From an uncultured Paracoccaceae bacterium (GTDB taxonomy: Bacteria > Pseudomonadota > Alphaproteobacteria > Rhodobacterales > Rhodobacteraceae), in the NCBI GenBank assembly GCA_947501555.1, contig CANMWG010000001.1, positions 310,001 through 374,000 of the forward strand: DNA of 64,000 nucleotides, given 5' to 3'. The notes below the pieces were generated by a model. That model did not search any database. It saw nothing but the letters and a program-made list of their open reading frames with translations, and had not been told where the DNA came from. Each line of letters begins with the position of its first letter. Position 1 is the first letter of the stretch. Below are positions 17,884-26,265 of this stretch, piece after piece. Position numbers and translations under genes: made by a program.

Positions 17884-18936
17884 CTAGTTCAGGTCGCTTG
17901 CGTATTCCGCTTCGAGTTCGGCCTCGGCCTCACCTACGGCTGTGATCAGCGCGTCAAGGATTTGATCGCCGCCGTCGACGTTGGCACGGAACCAATCCTG
18001 TACAGGCGCTGCGGCTGCAGCGAAGGCGGCCTTTTCTTCGGGTGTTGGCACATAAAGATCACCGCCACCTTCAACAAAAGCTGCGTAGGCTTCGATTGAT
18101 TTCCGCTTGGGTGATGCGAAAGTCGCCTGCTGCAACTGGCTGAACCCGTCAACCACGACGCGCCGCAGGTCTTCTGGCATCGCCATGAAGTTTTCGTTGC
18201 TCATCCACCACAGCGCACCCATGTAGGCGTGCCCGTCTAGTGTCATGTACTGAAGACCCGCATCTGGGAATTTCATGCCCATGATGTCAGTGATCCCGTT
18301 TTTGGACCCTTCAACGACGCCCGTTTGGAACGATGTGAACAGCTCAGGCCATGGGATTGGTGTTGGCGATGCACCCAAGGCGCGGACCAGTTCCTGCGGC
18401 AGATCGGCGACCACGGTACGGATTTTAAGGCCTTCCATGTCGGATGGGCTGGCCACGCGGCGTTGGGTGTTGGCAAAGTTGCGCCACCCGCCCGTGTTCC
18501 CGATGGTCATCAGCCGGATGGTGTCGCCGGATGTTTCCAACGCCATGTCACGCATCGTGCGGACGAAATCGCTGGTCAGCACGTCTTCTGCGATCCGGTC
18601 GTTGGCCATCAGATAGGGGAGGTCAAGCACCTGCACATATGGGAAGATGCCGGCTGCCCCACCTGAGGTGGAGATATAGACATCAATCGATCCCTCGGAC
18701 ACGCCTTCCAGACATTCCGCACCGGTCGCGCACAGCTGCGTGCCGATGAAGAGTTCAACCGCGATCCGTCCGTTGGATGCGGCTTCTACATAGTTTTTGA
18801 ACACAACCAGACCGTCATAGTCTTCGTCGTTTTCGTTTGAGTTCGCGGTGGCCCGGATCGTGAAATCTTGCGCCCATGCGCCCAGCGGTGTCGCCAGCAG
18901 GGCGGCGGTGGCCGCGATTTTGAGGTGGTTCAGCAT
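17884..18936 (-). CDS. dctP: TRAP transporter substrate-binding protein (DctP family)
   Basis: 350 residues with a signal peptide (MLNHLKIAATAALLATPLGAWA). The periplasmic receptor of a tripartite TRAP system. Family signs: GTQLCATGAECLEGVSEGSIDVYI, LPYLMANDRIAE, and GLKIRTV...PQELVRALGASPTPIPWPELFTSFQTGVVEG, the stretch that normally carries the Arg binding the substrate carboxylate or anion. It is last in a minus-strand run behind dctM and dctQ, 22 bases after dctM. Context with the sulfonate-type monooxygenase suggests an anionic sulfosugar such as sulfoquinovose or its glycoside, which is inferred only. Confidence 0.88.
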   Translation of the reverse strand: MLNHLKIAATAALLATPLGAWAQDFTIRATANSNENDEDYDGLVVFKNYVEAASNGRIAVELFIGTQLCATGAECLEGVSEGSIDVYISTSGGAAGIFPYVQVLDLPYLMANDRIAEDVLTSDFVRTMRDMALETSGDTIRLMTIGNTGGWRNFANTQRRVASPSDMEGLKIRTVVADLPQELVRALGASPTPIPWPELFTSFQTGVVEGSKNGITDIMGMKFPDAGLQYMTLDGHAYMGALWWMSNENFMAMPEDLRRVVVDGFSQLQQATFASPKRKSIEAYAAFVEGGGDLYVPTPEEKAAFAAAAAPVQDWFRANVDGGDQILDALITAVGEAEAELEAEYASDLN

Positions 18937-18958
18937 AATTCTCTCCCTATTGATGCTG

Positions 18959-20530
18959 TTAATTGATGCCCGGTGCCGGGCTAATGCAAGCGCTAAACCC
19001 GATGTCCGGGGCGCAGCCCAAGAAGCCCGTCAGGTAAGGCACTGTCATGGAAATGGCGGGGATATAGGTGATCAGGAAGATCACCAAAATTTCCACCGCA
19101 AGGAATGGCAGAATAGCTTTGGCGATGGTTTCCACCTTTTCGCCCGAAACCGTACTGGCCACGAACAACACAAGCCCCATGGGCGGCGTTGCCAACCCCA
19201 CGGTCAGGTTTACGCTCATGATGATTGCGAAGTGGACAGGATGCACGCCGAGGTCCACAAAGATCGGTCCCAGGATTGGCCCAAGGATGATGATTGCTGG
19301 TCCTGCGTCAAGGAACATGCCCACGACGAAGAGTAGGAGATTGATCAGGAACAGCAACACTAGCGGGTTTTCCGACAGCGACAGGATGTAGTCTGACAGG
19401 ATTTGTGGTGCGTAGCTGAGGCTGACCACGGTTTTGAACGCGACCGCAGCCCCAACCAGTAACAGCACGGCTGAGGTGCCGAGGGCTGAACGGGTGAGGA
19501 CCTCGCCCAGGTCTTTGATTTTCATCGACCGCAGCACGAAGAAGCTGACCACCAGCGCATAGGCGACGGCGACGGCAGAGGCCTCGGTTGGGGTGAAGAC
19601 ACCCACCAGGATCCCGCCGAGGATGATGATGGGGGTTTGCAGTGGTGCCACGGCTTTTTTGCAGACCATCCGGAAGTCGTGGCTGACCCGGCCCCGGTAA
19701 CCCATCAGCATGAAGTGCGCGACGGCAAGCAGGGCCAGGAAGACGATCCACAGGTTGAGGCTGTGGATTTTGTCGCCTGCTTCGTTGATCTGAGCAAGCC
19801 CGACGGTTGTAGCCAGCCCGCTGTAGACAGCCATCAGCAACCCGGCCAGATTGATCCGGATCAGGGCGAAGCTGACCCAGTATTCGACTTGAGTGATTTC
19901 TTGGTTTTTGGTGACGATCCGTTCGGCCTTGGGCAGGTCATAGCGGTCGGCCAAGAGCCGCACCATGACCATCAGCCCAACCCCAACCATGATGCCGGGC
20001 ACGATGCCTGCAAGGAACAAGGCCGCAACGCTTTCGCCCATGACGTAGGCGTAGATGATCATGATCCCTGACGGCGGGATGATCGGCCCGATCACGGACG
20101 ATGCGGCAGTGATCGCGGCGGCGAATTTACGAGAGTAGCCGTTTTTCTCCATCGCGGGGATCAGGGTTGATCCGAGCGCGGAGGTGTCGGCCACCGCAGA
20201 GCCCGAGAGGCCTGCGAAGAGGATGGACGACAGGATGTTCACATGCGCCAGCCCGCCGCGCAGGTGGCCCATGAAGGCTTGGGAAAATTCAACCAAACGC
20301 AGGGTGATCCCACCCCGGTTCATGATTTCACCGGCCAGCATAAAGAAGGGCAGGGCCATCAGCGGGAAGCTGTCCATGCCGTTGTAAAGATTGCGATAAA
20401 GCCCAGCGACGACGTTACGCGTGTCGCCTTCGTACATGATCAGGGCGATGGGTGATGCCAGCAGGGCAAAAACCACCGGCAGCCCGATCATGATAAGGAT
20501 CAGGAAGAGCGGGAGGAATAATAACAGCAT
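18959..20530 (-). CDS. dctM: TRAP transporter large permease (DctM family)
   Basis: 523-residue inner-membrane subunit with more than twelve hydrophobic segments. It is longer than the usual ~430 residues because of an insert in the middle (about residues 200-290: LPKAERIVTKNQEITQVEYW through YRGRVSHDFRMVCKK) with extra membrane spans, seen in some DctM subfamilies. Family marks: FPLMALPFFMLAGEIMNRGGI, ITAASSVIGPIIPPSGIMIIYAY, FTPTEASAVAVAYAL and LATPPMGLVLFVAS. Its start overlaps the dctQ stop (TGATG). Confidence 0.9.
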   Translation of the reverse strand: MLLLFLPLFLILIMIGLPVVFALLASPIALIMYEGDTRNVVAGLYRNLYNGMDSFPLMALPFFMLAGEIMNRGGITLRLVEFSQAFMGHLRGGLAHVNILSSILFAGLSGSAVADTSALGSTLIPAMEKNGYSRKFAAAITAASSVIGPIIPPSGIMIIYAYVMGESVAALFLAGIVPGIMVGVGLMVMVRLLADRYDLPKAERIVTKNQEITQVEYWVSFALIRINLAGLLMAVYSGLATTVGLAQINEAGDKIHSLNLWIVFLALLAVAHFMLMGYRGRVSHDFRMVCKKAVAPLQTPIIILGGILVGVFTPTEASAVAVAYALVVSFFVLRSMKIKDLGEVLTRSALGTSAVLLLVGAAVAFKTVVSLSYAPQILSDYILSLSENPLVLLFLINLLLFVVGMFLDAGPAIIILGPILGPIFVDLGVHPVHFAIIMSVNLTVGLATPPMGLVLFVASTVSGEKVETIAKAILPFLAVEILVIFLITYIPAISMTVPYLTGFLGCAPDIGFSACISPAPGIN

Positions 20531-21126
20531 CAGTCGGCCCCCTGAAAATCATCTGCGCTGAGCGGTTTCAGTTTGTCGCCTTGCCCTGCGAGTTTGATGA
20601 TTTGCCGGATCATCAGTTCAAGGTTGACCAAGATCAGCAGGTTCACCCCGACCCATAGCGAGGCGTACTGAAAGTTGTTTTGAAATTTGTCGCCGCATTT
20701 GCCGATCTCAATCCCGAACGGCCAACGCAGGGAGGAGGAACAGCCCCGGCCTGAGAGCGTATCGACGTGGTTGTTCAGGCCGCGTTCCCACGCGATGAAC
20801 AGCACCCACATAGCGATGCACATCAACAAGAAGGTCAGCAGTCCTGAAATCAGTTTTGGCAGCGCACGTTCCAGCATGTCGATCGCCACAAACCCGCCCA
20901 TCCGGTAGGCGAGCGGCGCCATCAGCCCGGTCATCCAGAGCATGCCGAAGCGCGCGCCTTCCTCGGTCCAGTTGGGTGCGTCGTTGAGCACATAGCGGAA
21001 GAATACTTGCCCCAGGATCAGGCAAACCATGATCCCAAGCGCCGCGACCGCGATGGCCTTGCCGATTGCAAGGACCCCGGTGTTAAACCGTTCTAATGGC
21101 CACAAAAGGCCGAACAGGACCGACAT
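20530..21126 (-). CDS. dctQ: TRAP transporter small permease (DctQ family)
   Basis: 198-residue four-helix membrane subunit that scaffolds the large permease. The signature NWTEEGARFGMLWMTGLMAPLAYRMGG is typical (DctQ: W-x-EE...R). An insertion of about 30 residues (RGLNNHVDTLSGRGCSSSLRWPFG) separates helix 3 from helix 4. It is 80 bases downstream of the flavin reductase, within the same minus-strand run. Confidence 0.86.
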   Translation of the reverse strand: MSVLFGLLWPLERFNTGVLAIGKAIAVAALGIMVCLILGQVFFRYVLNDAPNWTEEGARFGMLWMTGLMAPLAYRMGGFVAIDMLERALPKLISGLLTFLLMCIAMWVLFIAWERGLNNHVDTLSGRGCSSSLRWPFGIEIGKCGDKFQNNFQYASLWVGVNLLILVNLELMIRQIIKLAGQGDKLKPLSADDFQGAD

Positions 21127-21205
21127 GCCGGCTCCTCCCCTGTTTCAAGTCCGGGCGTTTTTGCCCTTGTCGTTTGGGCAGCTTAACCACCCCTTTGGCT
21201 GTTTG

Positions 21206-21709
21206 TCAGCCTTCTTTGAATTCCCCATATTTCCCAGCGTGGAAAACCAGCGGTTCGCCCGCGCTATGGTGTGCTTTTGTCACCCGGCCGATGATGATCA
21301 CATGGTCGCCTGCGTCATGGGTCGCTTCCAGATTGCATTCAAATGAGGCCAGCGCGCCCTCTATGATCGGCATTCCACAATGGGACAGATGCATTGGCAC
21401 GTCGCTGATCGCTGTTTTGGATCTGAGGATAGTTGCGCAGATATCGCGTTGATCGGCCCCTAGCACATGGATTGCGAACCGTCTTGAACCTGCGAAATGC
21501 TCAAACCGTTTGGATGATTTGGCCGGTGACCACAGCACCAATGGCGGGTCGAGCGAGACGCTGGCAAAGCTGTTCGCAACAATCCCAACCGGTCCTTCGG
21601 GACCGTCTGTGGTGATCACTGTCACACCGGTCGCGAAGCTGCCCAAAGCCCGTCGAAAGCCGTCGCTGTCCGTGCCGGGGTCGAACGTCTGAAGCGTGCT
21701 TGCGTCCAT
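21206..21709 (-). CDS. smoA: NAD(P)H:flavin oxidoreductase (flavin-reductase-like domain), candidate SmoA
   Basis: 167 residues of the flavin_Reduct family: FRRALGSFATGVTVITT, VGIVANSFASVSLDPPLVLWSPAKSS, FAIHVLGADQ, and a C-terminal DHVIIIGRVTKAH. It would supply reduced FMN to the two-component monooxygenase two genes upstream in the same run. The start overlaps the stop of the aldo/keto reductase (TGATG). The flavin reductase assignment is secure; the smo symbol rests on gene order. Confidence 0.78.
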   Translation of the reverse strand: MDASTLQTFDPGTDSDGFRRALGSFATGVTVITTDGPEGPVGIVANSFASVSLDPPLVLWSPAKSSKRFEHFAGSRRFAIHVLGADQRDICATILRSKTAISDVPMHLSHCGMPIIEGALASFECNLEATHDAGDHVIIIGRVTKAHHSAGEPLVFHAGKYGEFKEG

Positions 21710-22599
21710 TATGGTACCTCTTGGCCGAGTGCTGCTGTATAGAGTTCGAACCAGGTTTGGCGGTCCATGTTTACTTTCAAAGCGTCAGATAGTGATTTGA
21801 TTCTGTTTATATTATTTGTCCCCATGACTGGCATGATGTTGGCAGGATGCGCGAGCAACCAAGCCACCGCCACGGCGCCGCTATCGACGCCATTGGCCTC
21901 GGCCACCGATGCCAGTGCCTTTTGCGGTGCGCCGGTACCGGTCATCAGGCTGCCGCCGCCAAGCGGCGACCAAGCCATGATCGGCACGTCCCGTTCTTGT
22001 AGGTAGGCGACATCGCCATTGGTGAACCCTTGGTGCGCTGTCAACGACAGTTCAATCTGGTTGGTGATCAGCGGCGTGTCCATCGCCGATTGCAGCAAGG
22101 TCCAATCGTGCAGTTTGAAATTGGACACACCGACGCTGCGCACTTTGCCCGAGGCGACCAGTTCGTCCAGGGCCGCGCCTGTTTCCTTGTGGTCCATCAT
22201 GGGATCTGGCCTGTGAACAAGCAGCGTGTCGATCTTGTCCACATCCATCAGCCGTAGGGAATGATCGACCGAGGCGAGGATATGCGCGCGGCTGGTGTCG
22301 TAGTATTTCACCCGTGCGTCGCTGTAACGGCCCATCGGCGCCACGATATCGCATTTGGTGACGATCTCGATCTTGTCTTTCAGGGCAGGGGCGGCCTTGA
22401 GCGCGTTGCCCAGTACTTCTTCGGCCTCATAACCGCCGTAGATGTCCGCCTGATCCATTGTGGTGATGCCTTGCTCCAGGCACGCCTCGATCTTGGCCTG
22501 GACATGGGCCGTGGATGTATCTGTGTCATCCCCAAGTCGCCACATCCCGTAAACGATGCGGCTGAAGGAAAGGTCGTCGGTAATTTGGATGCGGTTCAC
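21709..22599 (-). CDS. smoB: Aldo/keto reductase, candidate 6-oxoglucose reductase (SmoB-like)
   Basis: 296 residues, AKR fold of the YdhF-like branch. The catalytic tetrad is visible: Asp in MDQADIYGG with its Tyr four residues on, Lys in IEIVTKCDIV and His in LLVHRPDP. The NADPH site near the C-terminus reads IMPVMGTNNINRIKS. In the sulfo-SMO pathway this enzyme reduces the 6-aldehyde left by oxidative desulfonation to glucose. Position between monooxygenase and flavin reductase, with overlaps on both sides, supports that role by analogy. Confidence 0.75.
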   Translation of the reverse strand: MNRIQITDDLSFSRIVYGMWRLGDDTDTSTAHVQAKIEACLEQGITTMDQADIYGGYEAEEVLGNALKAAPALKDKIEIVTKCDIVAPMGRYSDARVKYYDTSRAHILASVDHSLRLMDVDKIDTLLVHRPDPMMDHKETGAALDELVASGKVRSVGVSNFKLHDWTLLQSAMDTPLITNQIELSLTAHQGFTNGDVAYLQERDVPIMAWSPLGGGSLMTGTGAPQKALASVAEANGVDSGAVAVAWLLAHPANIMPVMGTNNINRIKSLSDALKVNMDRQTWFELYTAALGQEVP

Positions 22600-23753
22600 T
22601 TGCGGATCCCTGTGCCAAGTGGCGTGGCTGGTGTTTCAGATGGCACACGCCCGTATTCATGGGGCAATGAGCAGGTTTTGAGCTGTGGCATAACGCGACT
22701 GCCGAAGTGTTCGGCCTCGTCTATATGCGGATAGCCTGAGAAGATGAAAGCACGGATGCCCATCTTTTGATAGGCCTCGATTTTCGTCATGATCTGGTCG
22801 GTGGACCCCACCAGTGCCGCCCCGCAGCCAGAGCGCGCCCGCCCGATGCCTGTCCAGAGCCCGGGTTCCACGTAGCCGAATTTATCGGCCAGTTCCCGTG
22901 CTTTAGCTTGGTGTGCGACGCCAAGGCTGATGCTGTCATGCGCCCGGTCCCGGATCAGTTTGCCGTATTCATCATCCAGCTTGGAGGCGATGTAGTCGGC
23001 GTATTCTTTGGCTTCCTGTTCAGTGTCGCGCACGATCATGTGGACGCGCAAGCCGTAGTCGAGCGTGCGGTTGTGGGCCTGTGCCCGTGCATGCACGTCT
23101 TGCATCCGTTGCTTCAGCTGGTCCATGGGTTCAGGCCACATCAGGTAGACGTCGCATTGCGCCCCGCAGAGTTCCAGCGCCGCAGGTGAGTAGCCGCCGA
23201 AGTAAAGCAGGGGCCCGCCATTTTGCTGGTATGGTCGGGCTGGTTCGGTAGGCACGTTCTTGAATTGGTAAATCTCGCCGTCGTGGTTGATTTCGTCCTG
23301 CGTCCAAGCTTGGCGCAGGATTTCAACAACCTCATGACTGCGTTTATACCGGTAGCTGCTTTCGGCCACTTCGCCGGGGAAGTCGCTGCTGATCACATTG
23401 AGCGTCAACCGCCCTTTGAGCATATGATCAAGTGTTGCGACGGTCCGTGCCAGCATAATCGGCTGCATTTCCCCGCAGCGTATCGCCGCCAGAAAATTCA
23501 TCCGCTCAGTCAGTGGTGCCATACCCGCGACGAAAGACAATGTGTCTTGTCCTACCTGAAAAGAAGAGGGCGCTAGGATGTTCCGGAAGCCTTGTTTTTC
23601 CGCCGTCAGGGCGATGTCGCGGCAATGCTCCCATGAGGAGCGCAAATCGCCGTCAGGGACGCCGAGGAACTGATAATCATCGGAACATAGTGCGGAAAAC
23701 CAGCTGACTTCTGCCGCATCAAGATCTGCGCTGGTGACCGGTACGATGGTCAT
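22596..23753 (-). CDS. smoC: FMNH2-dependent LLM-class monooxygenase, SsuD-like (candidate sulfoquinovose monooxygenase SmoC)
   Basis: 385 residues of the bacterial-luciferase-like family, closest by eye to alkanesulfonate monooxygenase. Supporting segments are LARTVATLDHMLKGRLTLNVISS, SYRYKRSHEVVEILRQAW, and the C-terminal GCGAALVGSTDQIMTKIEAYQKMGI...FIFSGYPHIDEAEHFG. Such enzymes use FMNH2 and oxygen to cleave a C-S bond, giving an aldehyde and sulfite. It heads the minus-strand run and is divergent from the GntR gene. Alkanesulfonate or dimethylsulfone substrates remain possible. Confidence 0.76.
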   Translation of the reverse strand: MTIVPVTSADLDAAEVSWFSALCSDDYQFLGVPDGDLRSSWEHCRDIALTAEKQGFRNILAPSSFQVGQDTLSFVAGMAPLTERMNFLAAIRCGEMQPIMLARTVATLDHMLKGRLTLNVISSDFPGEVAESSYRYKRSHEVVEILRQAWTQDEINHDGEIYQFKNVPTEPARPYQQNGGPLLYFGGYSPAALELCGAQCDVYLMWPEPMDQLKQRMQDVHARAQAHNRTLDYGLRVHMIVRDTEQEAKEYADYIASKLDDEYGKLIRDRAHDSISLGVAHQAKARELADKFGYVEPGLWTGIGRARSGCGAALVGSTDQIMTKIEAYQKMGIRAFIFSGYPHIDEAEHFGSRVMPQLKTCSLPHEYGRVPSETPATPLGTGIRK

Positions 23754-23857
23754 CGATTCTCCTCCCGGGTGAGTGTTATTAACCCTTGCCTAGCATGCAA
23801 AATTTTGTGAAACAATAGTGTATCAATTTACATGTGCTGGCCAGAGGAGGGGTCGCC
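23754..23857. promoter_or_regulatory. Divergent control region between the monooxygenase and the GntR regulator
   Basis: A 104-bp AT-rich spacer. A small dyad, TGTA-TCAATT-TACA at 23819-23832, lies upstream of the GntR start and is a candidate operator. The GntR ribosome site GAGGAGG follows. The regulator probably represses both directions until substrate is present; this is inferred from layout. Confidence 0.4.
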
Positions 23858-24565
23858 ATGGCGAAAACCTCTGCGCTGCCCAAGTTCATTCAACTTAGCG
23901 AAATGCTGATGCGCGAGATTGCTGCGGGCCATCTGGCGGATGGGTCACGTCTGCCGCCTGAACGGGAAATGGCGGATGATTTGGGTGTGGCAGTTGGGAC
24001 CTTGCGCAAGGCGCTGGCCGATGTGGAGGCGAAGGGATTGCTCGACCGCATACAAGGGTCTGGCAACTATGTGCGTCATCGCCCGGCGGTCGATTCTGTC
24101 TATGCCTTCTTTCGGCTGGAACTGTTGAAGGGCGGTGGTTTGCCCACGGCGGAGGTTTTGTCTGTGGATCGCTTGGCCAAGCCTGACGGCTTTGCGCGCT
24201 TGGGTGGTGATCCGCAGGGGCATCGTATTCGTCGCTTGCGGTTCTTAGATGGTGTCTTGGTCGCTTTGGAGGAAATCTGGCTCGATGGTGCCCAGCGTGA
24301 TGTGATCGCTGTCAGTGATCTGTCGGAGTCGCTTTACCATTTTTATCGCCATGAATTGGGATTGGTCATCGCCGCTGTCGAGGACCGTATTGGTGTGGAT
24401 GCTTTGCCAGATTGGACACCCGACACTTTCCATCTGCCCGCAGGTCACACCACAGGCCATATCGCGCGGGTGAGCCGCACCGCCGCCAAGCAACCGGCTG
24501 AATTTTCGCGCACGTGGTACGACGCCGCGCGCGCTGCTTATATCTCTCGTATGGGAAAAGGTTAG
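23858..24565 (+). CDS. GntR-family transcriptional regulator (HutC/UTRA subfamily)
   Basis: 235 residues from the ATG at 23858, placed after GAGGAGGGG; the track start eight codons upstream runs through that ribosome site. The N-terminal winged helix has RLPPEREMADDLGVAVGTLRKALADVEAKGLLDRIQGSGNYV. The C-terminal ~150 residues fit a UTRA ligand domain (RIRRLRFLDGVLVALEEIWLD, AVEDRIGVDALPDW). It faces the monooxygenase-reductase-TRAP run and is six bases from the Gfo/Idh gene, so it probably controls all of them. Confidence 0.85.
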   Translation: MAKTSALPKFIQLSEMLMREIAAGHLADGSRLPPEREMADDLGVAVGTLRKALADVEAKGLLDRIQGSGNYVRHRPAVDSVYAFFRLELLKGGGLPTAEVLSVDRLAKPDGFARLGGDPQGHRIRRLRFLDGVLVALEEIWLDGAQRDVIAVSDLSESLYHFYRHELGLVIAAVEDRIGVDALPDWTPDTFHLPAGHTTGHIARVSRTAAKQPAEFSRTWYDAARAAYISRMGKG

Positions 24566-24571
24566 AACAAC

Positions 24572-25660
24572 GTGGATACGGTAAACTACGGCCTGATTGG
24601 CTGCGGCATGATGGGTCGCGAACATATTCAGAATATCAATCTTCTGCCCCAAGGCCGTGTGTCTGTGGTCTATGACCCGGTGACGGAACTGGCCGAGGCC
24701 GCCGCGACTTTGGCTGAGGATGCCCATGTGGCCGGATCACTGGAAGAACTGCTCGCGTTTGACGCGCTGGATGCGGTGGTGATTGTGAGCCCCAACTACC
24801 TGCATGTGCAGCAGCTGAAACAGATTGTGGCGACCCGACCGCTGCCCATTCTGTGCGAAAAGCCGCTCTATACTGACCCAGCGGACGCCCCGGTGCTGGA
24901 TGCGCTTTTTGCGGATTACCCGCATCCGGTTTGGGTCGCCATGGAGTATCGCTATATGCCCCCTGTCGCCGCACTGATTTCGCAGGCCGAGCAGGCCACA
25001 GGTGGCATCAAGATGCTGACCATCCGCGAGCATCGCTTTCCGTTTTTGCCCAAGATTGGCGATTGGAACCGTTTCAATGCCAAAACAGGCGGGACCTTGG
25101 TTGAGAAATGCTGCCATTTCTTTGATCTGATGCGCCTGATTTTGGACGATGAACCCGTCCGCGTTATGGCCAGCGCTGGCCAGTCGTTGAACCATATGGA
25201 TGAACGCTATGAGGGCGTCGCTCCCGACATTTGGGACAATGGCTATGTTATTTTGGATTTTGCCAAAGGGTCGCGTGCCATGCTGGAGCTTTGCATGTTT
25301 GCCGAAGGTTCAAAATGGCAGGAAGAGATCAGTGCGGTGGGCCCTAAGGGCAAGATCGAGGCTTTGGTGCCTGGTCCTGGTCGGTTCTGGCCCAAGCTGT
25401 TGGGCGATCCGCCCGTGCCCCAGATGATTATCAGCCCGCGCGCGCCCAAGGGTCCTTATGTGTCAGAGATCCCTGTCGACCCCACGTTGCTGGACGCTGG
25501 TGATCACAATGGATCGACCTACTATCAACACCAGCGTTTTAACGCTGTTGTGCGGGGAGAGGGTACAGTCGAAGTAACATTGCACGATGGTGCAAAAGCG
25601 ATCGCCATGGGCCTTGCCGCGCAGGAAAGTGCGCAGACAGGCCAAGTGGTCAAGCTTTGA
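24572..25660 (+). CDS. Gfo/Idh/MocA-family protein, candidate NAD-dependent sulfoquinovosidase (SqgA, GH188-like)
   Basis: 362 residues starting at GTG 24572, six bases after the GntR stop. Residues 1-120 form a Rossmann domain (YGLIGCGMMGREHIQNI; then LPILCEKPLYTD with the family's EKP motif). The rest is the alpha/beta domain with WNRFNAKTGGTLVEKCCHFFDL, where Lys and His correspond to family catalytic positions. Members are usually sugar dehydrogenases, but a branch reported to occur in Roseobacter sulfoquinovose clusters cleaves sulfoquinovosides through transient NAD oxidation. The neighbours fit that reading; the sequence alone does not prove it. Confidence 0.7.
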   Translation: MDTVNYGLIGCGMMGREHIQNINLLPQGRVSVVYDPVTELAEAAATLAEDAHVAGSLEELLAFDALDAVVIVSPNYLHVQQLKQIVATRPLPILCEKPLYTDPADAPVLDALFADYPHPVWVAMEYRYMPPVAALISQAEQATGGIKMLTIREHRFPFLPKIGDWNRFNAKTGGTLVEKCCHFFDLMRLILDDEPVRVMASAGQSLNHMDERYEGVAPDIWDNGYVILDFAKGSRAMLELCMFAEGSKWQEEISAVGPKGKIEALVPGPGRFWPKLLGDPPVPQMIISPRAPKGPYVSEIPVDPTLLDAGDHNGSTYYQHQRFNAVVRGEGTVEVTLHDGAKAIAMGLAAQESAQTGQVVKL

Positions 25661-25661
25661 C

Positions 25662-25943
25662 TTAGTTGCTGAGTTCCGCGGAGGCTGCGCTGTCGATGCA
25701 GTCGGGGCCTTCGCACACCGATACCAAATCAGCGGCCACGTTCACCGTGCCAACTGTCGTTTCGATGATGTAGGTATTGTCTTCGAACGCGACAAACTCT
25801 CCAGTGAGCGTAAGGCCGTTGAGTTCGAAGGTTACCGAGATTTCGTCTGCGCTGGCGATTGATGGTTGCATTGCCGTCAATACAGACATTGCGATCAAAC
25901 CGACCAGACCCTTTAATTTAATAGACATGCTCAACATGCTCAC
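25662..25943 (-). CDS. Small secreted protein resembling the N-terminal domain of roseobacter phosphate-binding/OmpA-type proteins
   Basis: 93 residues: a signal peptide (KLKGLVGLIAMSVLTAMQPSIASA) followed by a ~60-residue beta-rich domain, ISVTFELNGLTLTGEFVAF then YIIETTVGTVNVAADLV and CEGPDC. The pattern is reminiscent of the domain that precedes OmpA or substrate-binding modules in larger Rhodobacterales envelope proteins; here it stands alone. That likeness is from memory and unverified. Starts at 25943 or 25928 are both possible. It ends one base from the stop of the convergent Gfo/Idh gene. Confidence 0.5.
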   Translation of the reverse strand: MSMLSMSIKLKGLVGLIAMSVLTAMQPSIASADEISVTFELNGLTLTGEFVAFEDNTYIIETTVGTVNVAADLVSVCEGPDCIDSAASAELSN

Positions 25944-26265
25944 TGGTTGTGCGGCGCTTCGCCGCTGTTTCCGATGAGGCCGATTAGAGCTCTGGACCTC
26001 TAAAAGTCAATGAAGATGTCCGCCAAAATGTCGATAAAATTGCCAAAAATCCGCTAATCGGCTATACCTTGCCGGTGGCGTGTTTGGAATATGGTTTCAT
26101 TATGTCAAGCGCCTGAGAATATGGCGCATTTCGCCACTTTTGTGCATGATTTGGTTGCTGTTTTCGTATCTACTTTTTGCCCTTTGGGAGCACAGACCGG
26201 CCGCTGAGAATCGATGATCGGGTTGGGAGGGCAATGCCGTCTGGATGGACGTCAGCAAAGTTTGG
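25944..26265. other. Intergenic stretch without a recognised gene
   Basis: About 320 bases, AT-richer than the surroundings. A small hairpin GCGGCG-CTT-CGCCGC at 25951-25965 is the only clear structure. The track ORF at 26100-26312 has no family features and overlaps the EamA gene. The spacer probably holds the promoter of the small secreted protein. Confidence 0.4.

Noticed and set aside
17595-17887. Short ORFs on both strands in the spacer before dctP
   Set aside because: They overlap two inverted repeats and lack start signals or recognisable domains.
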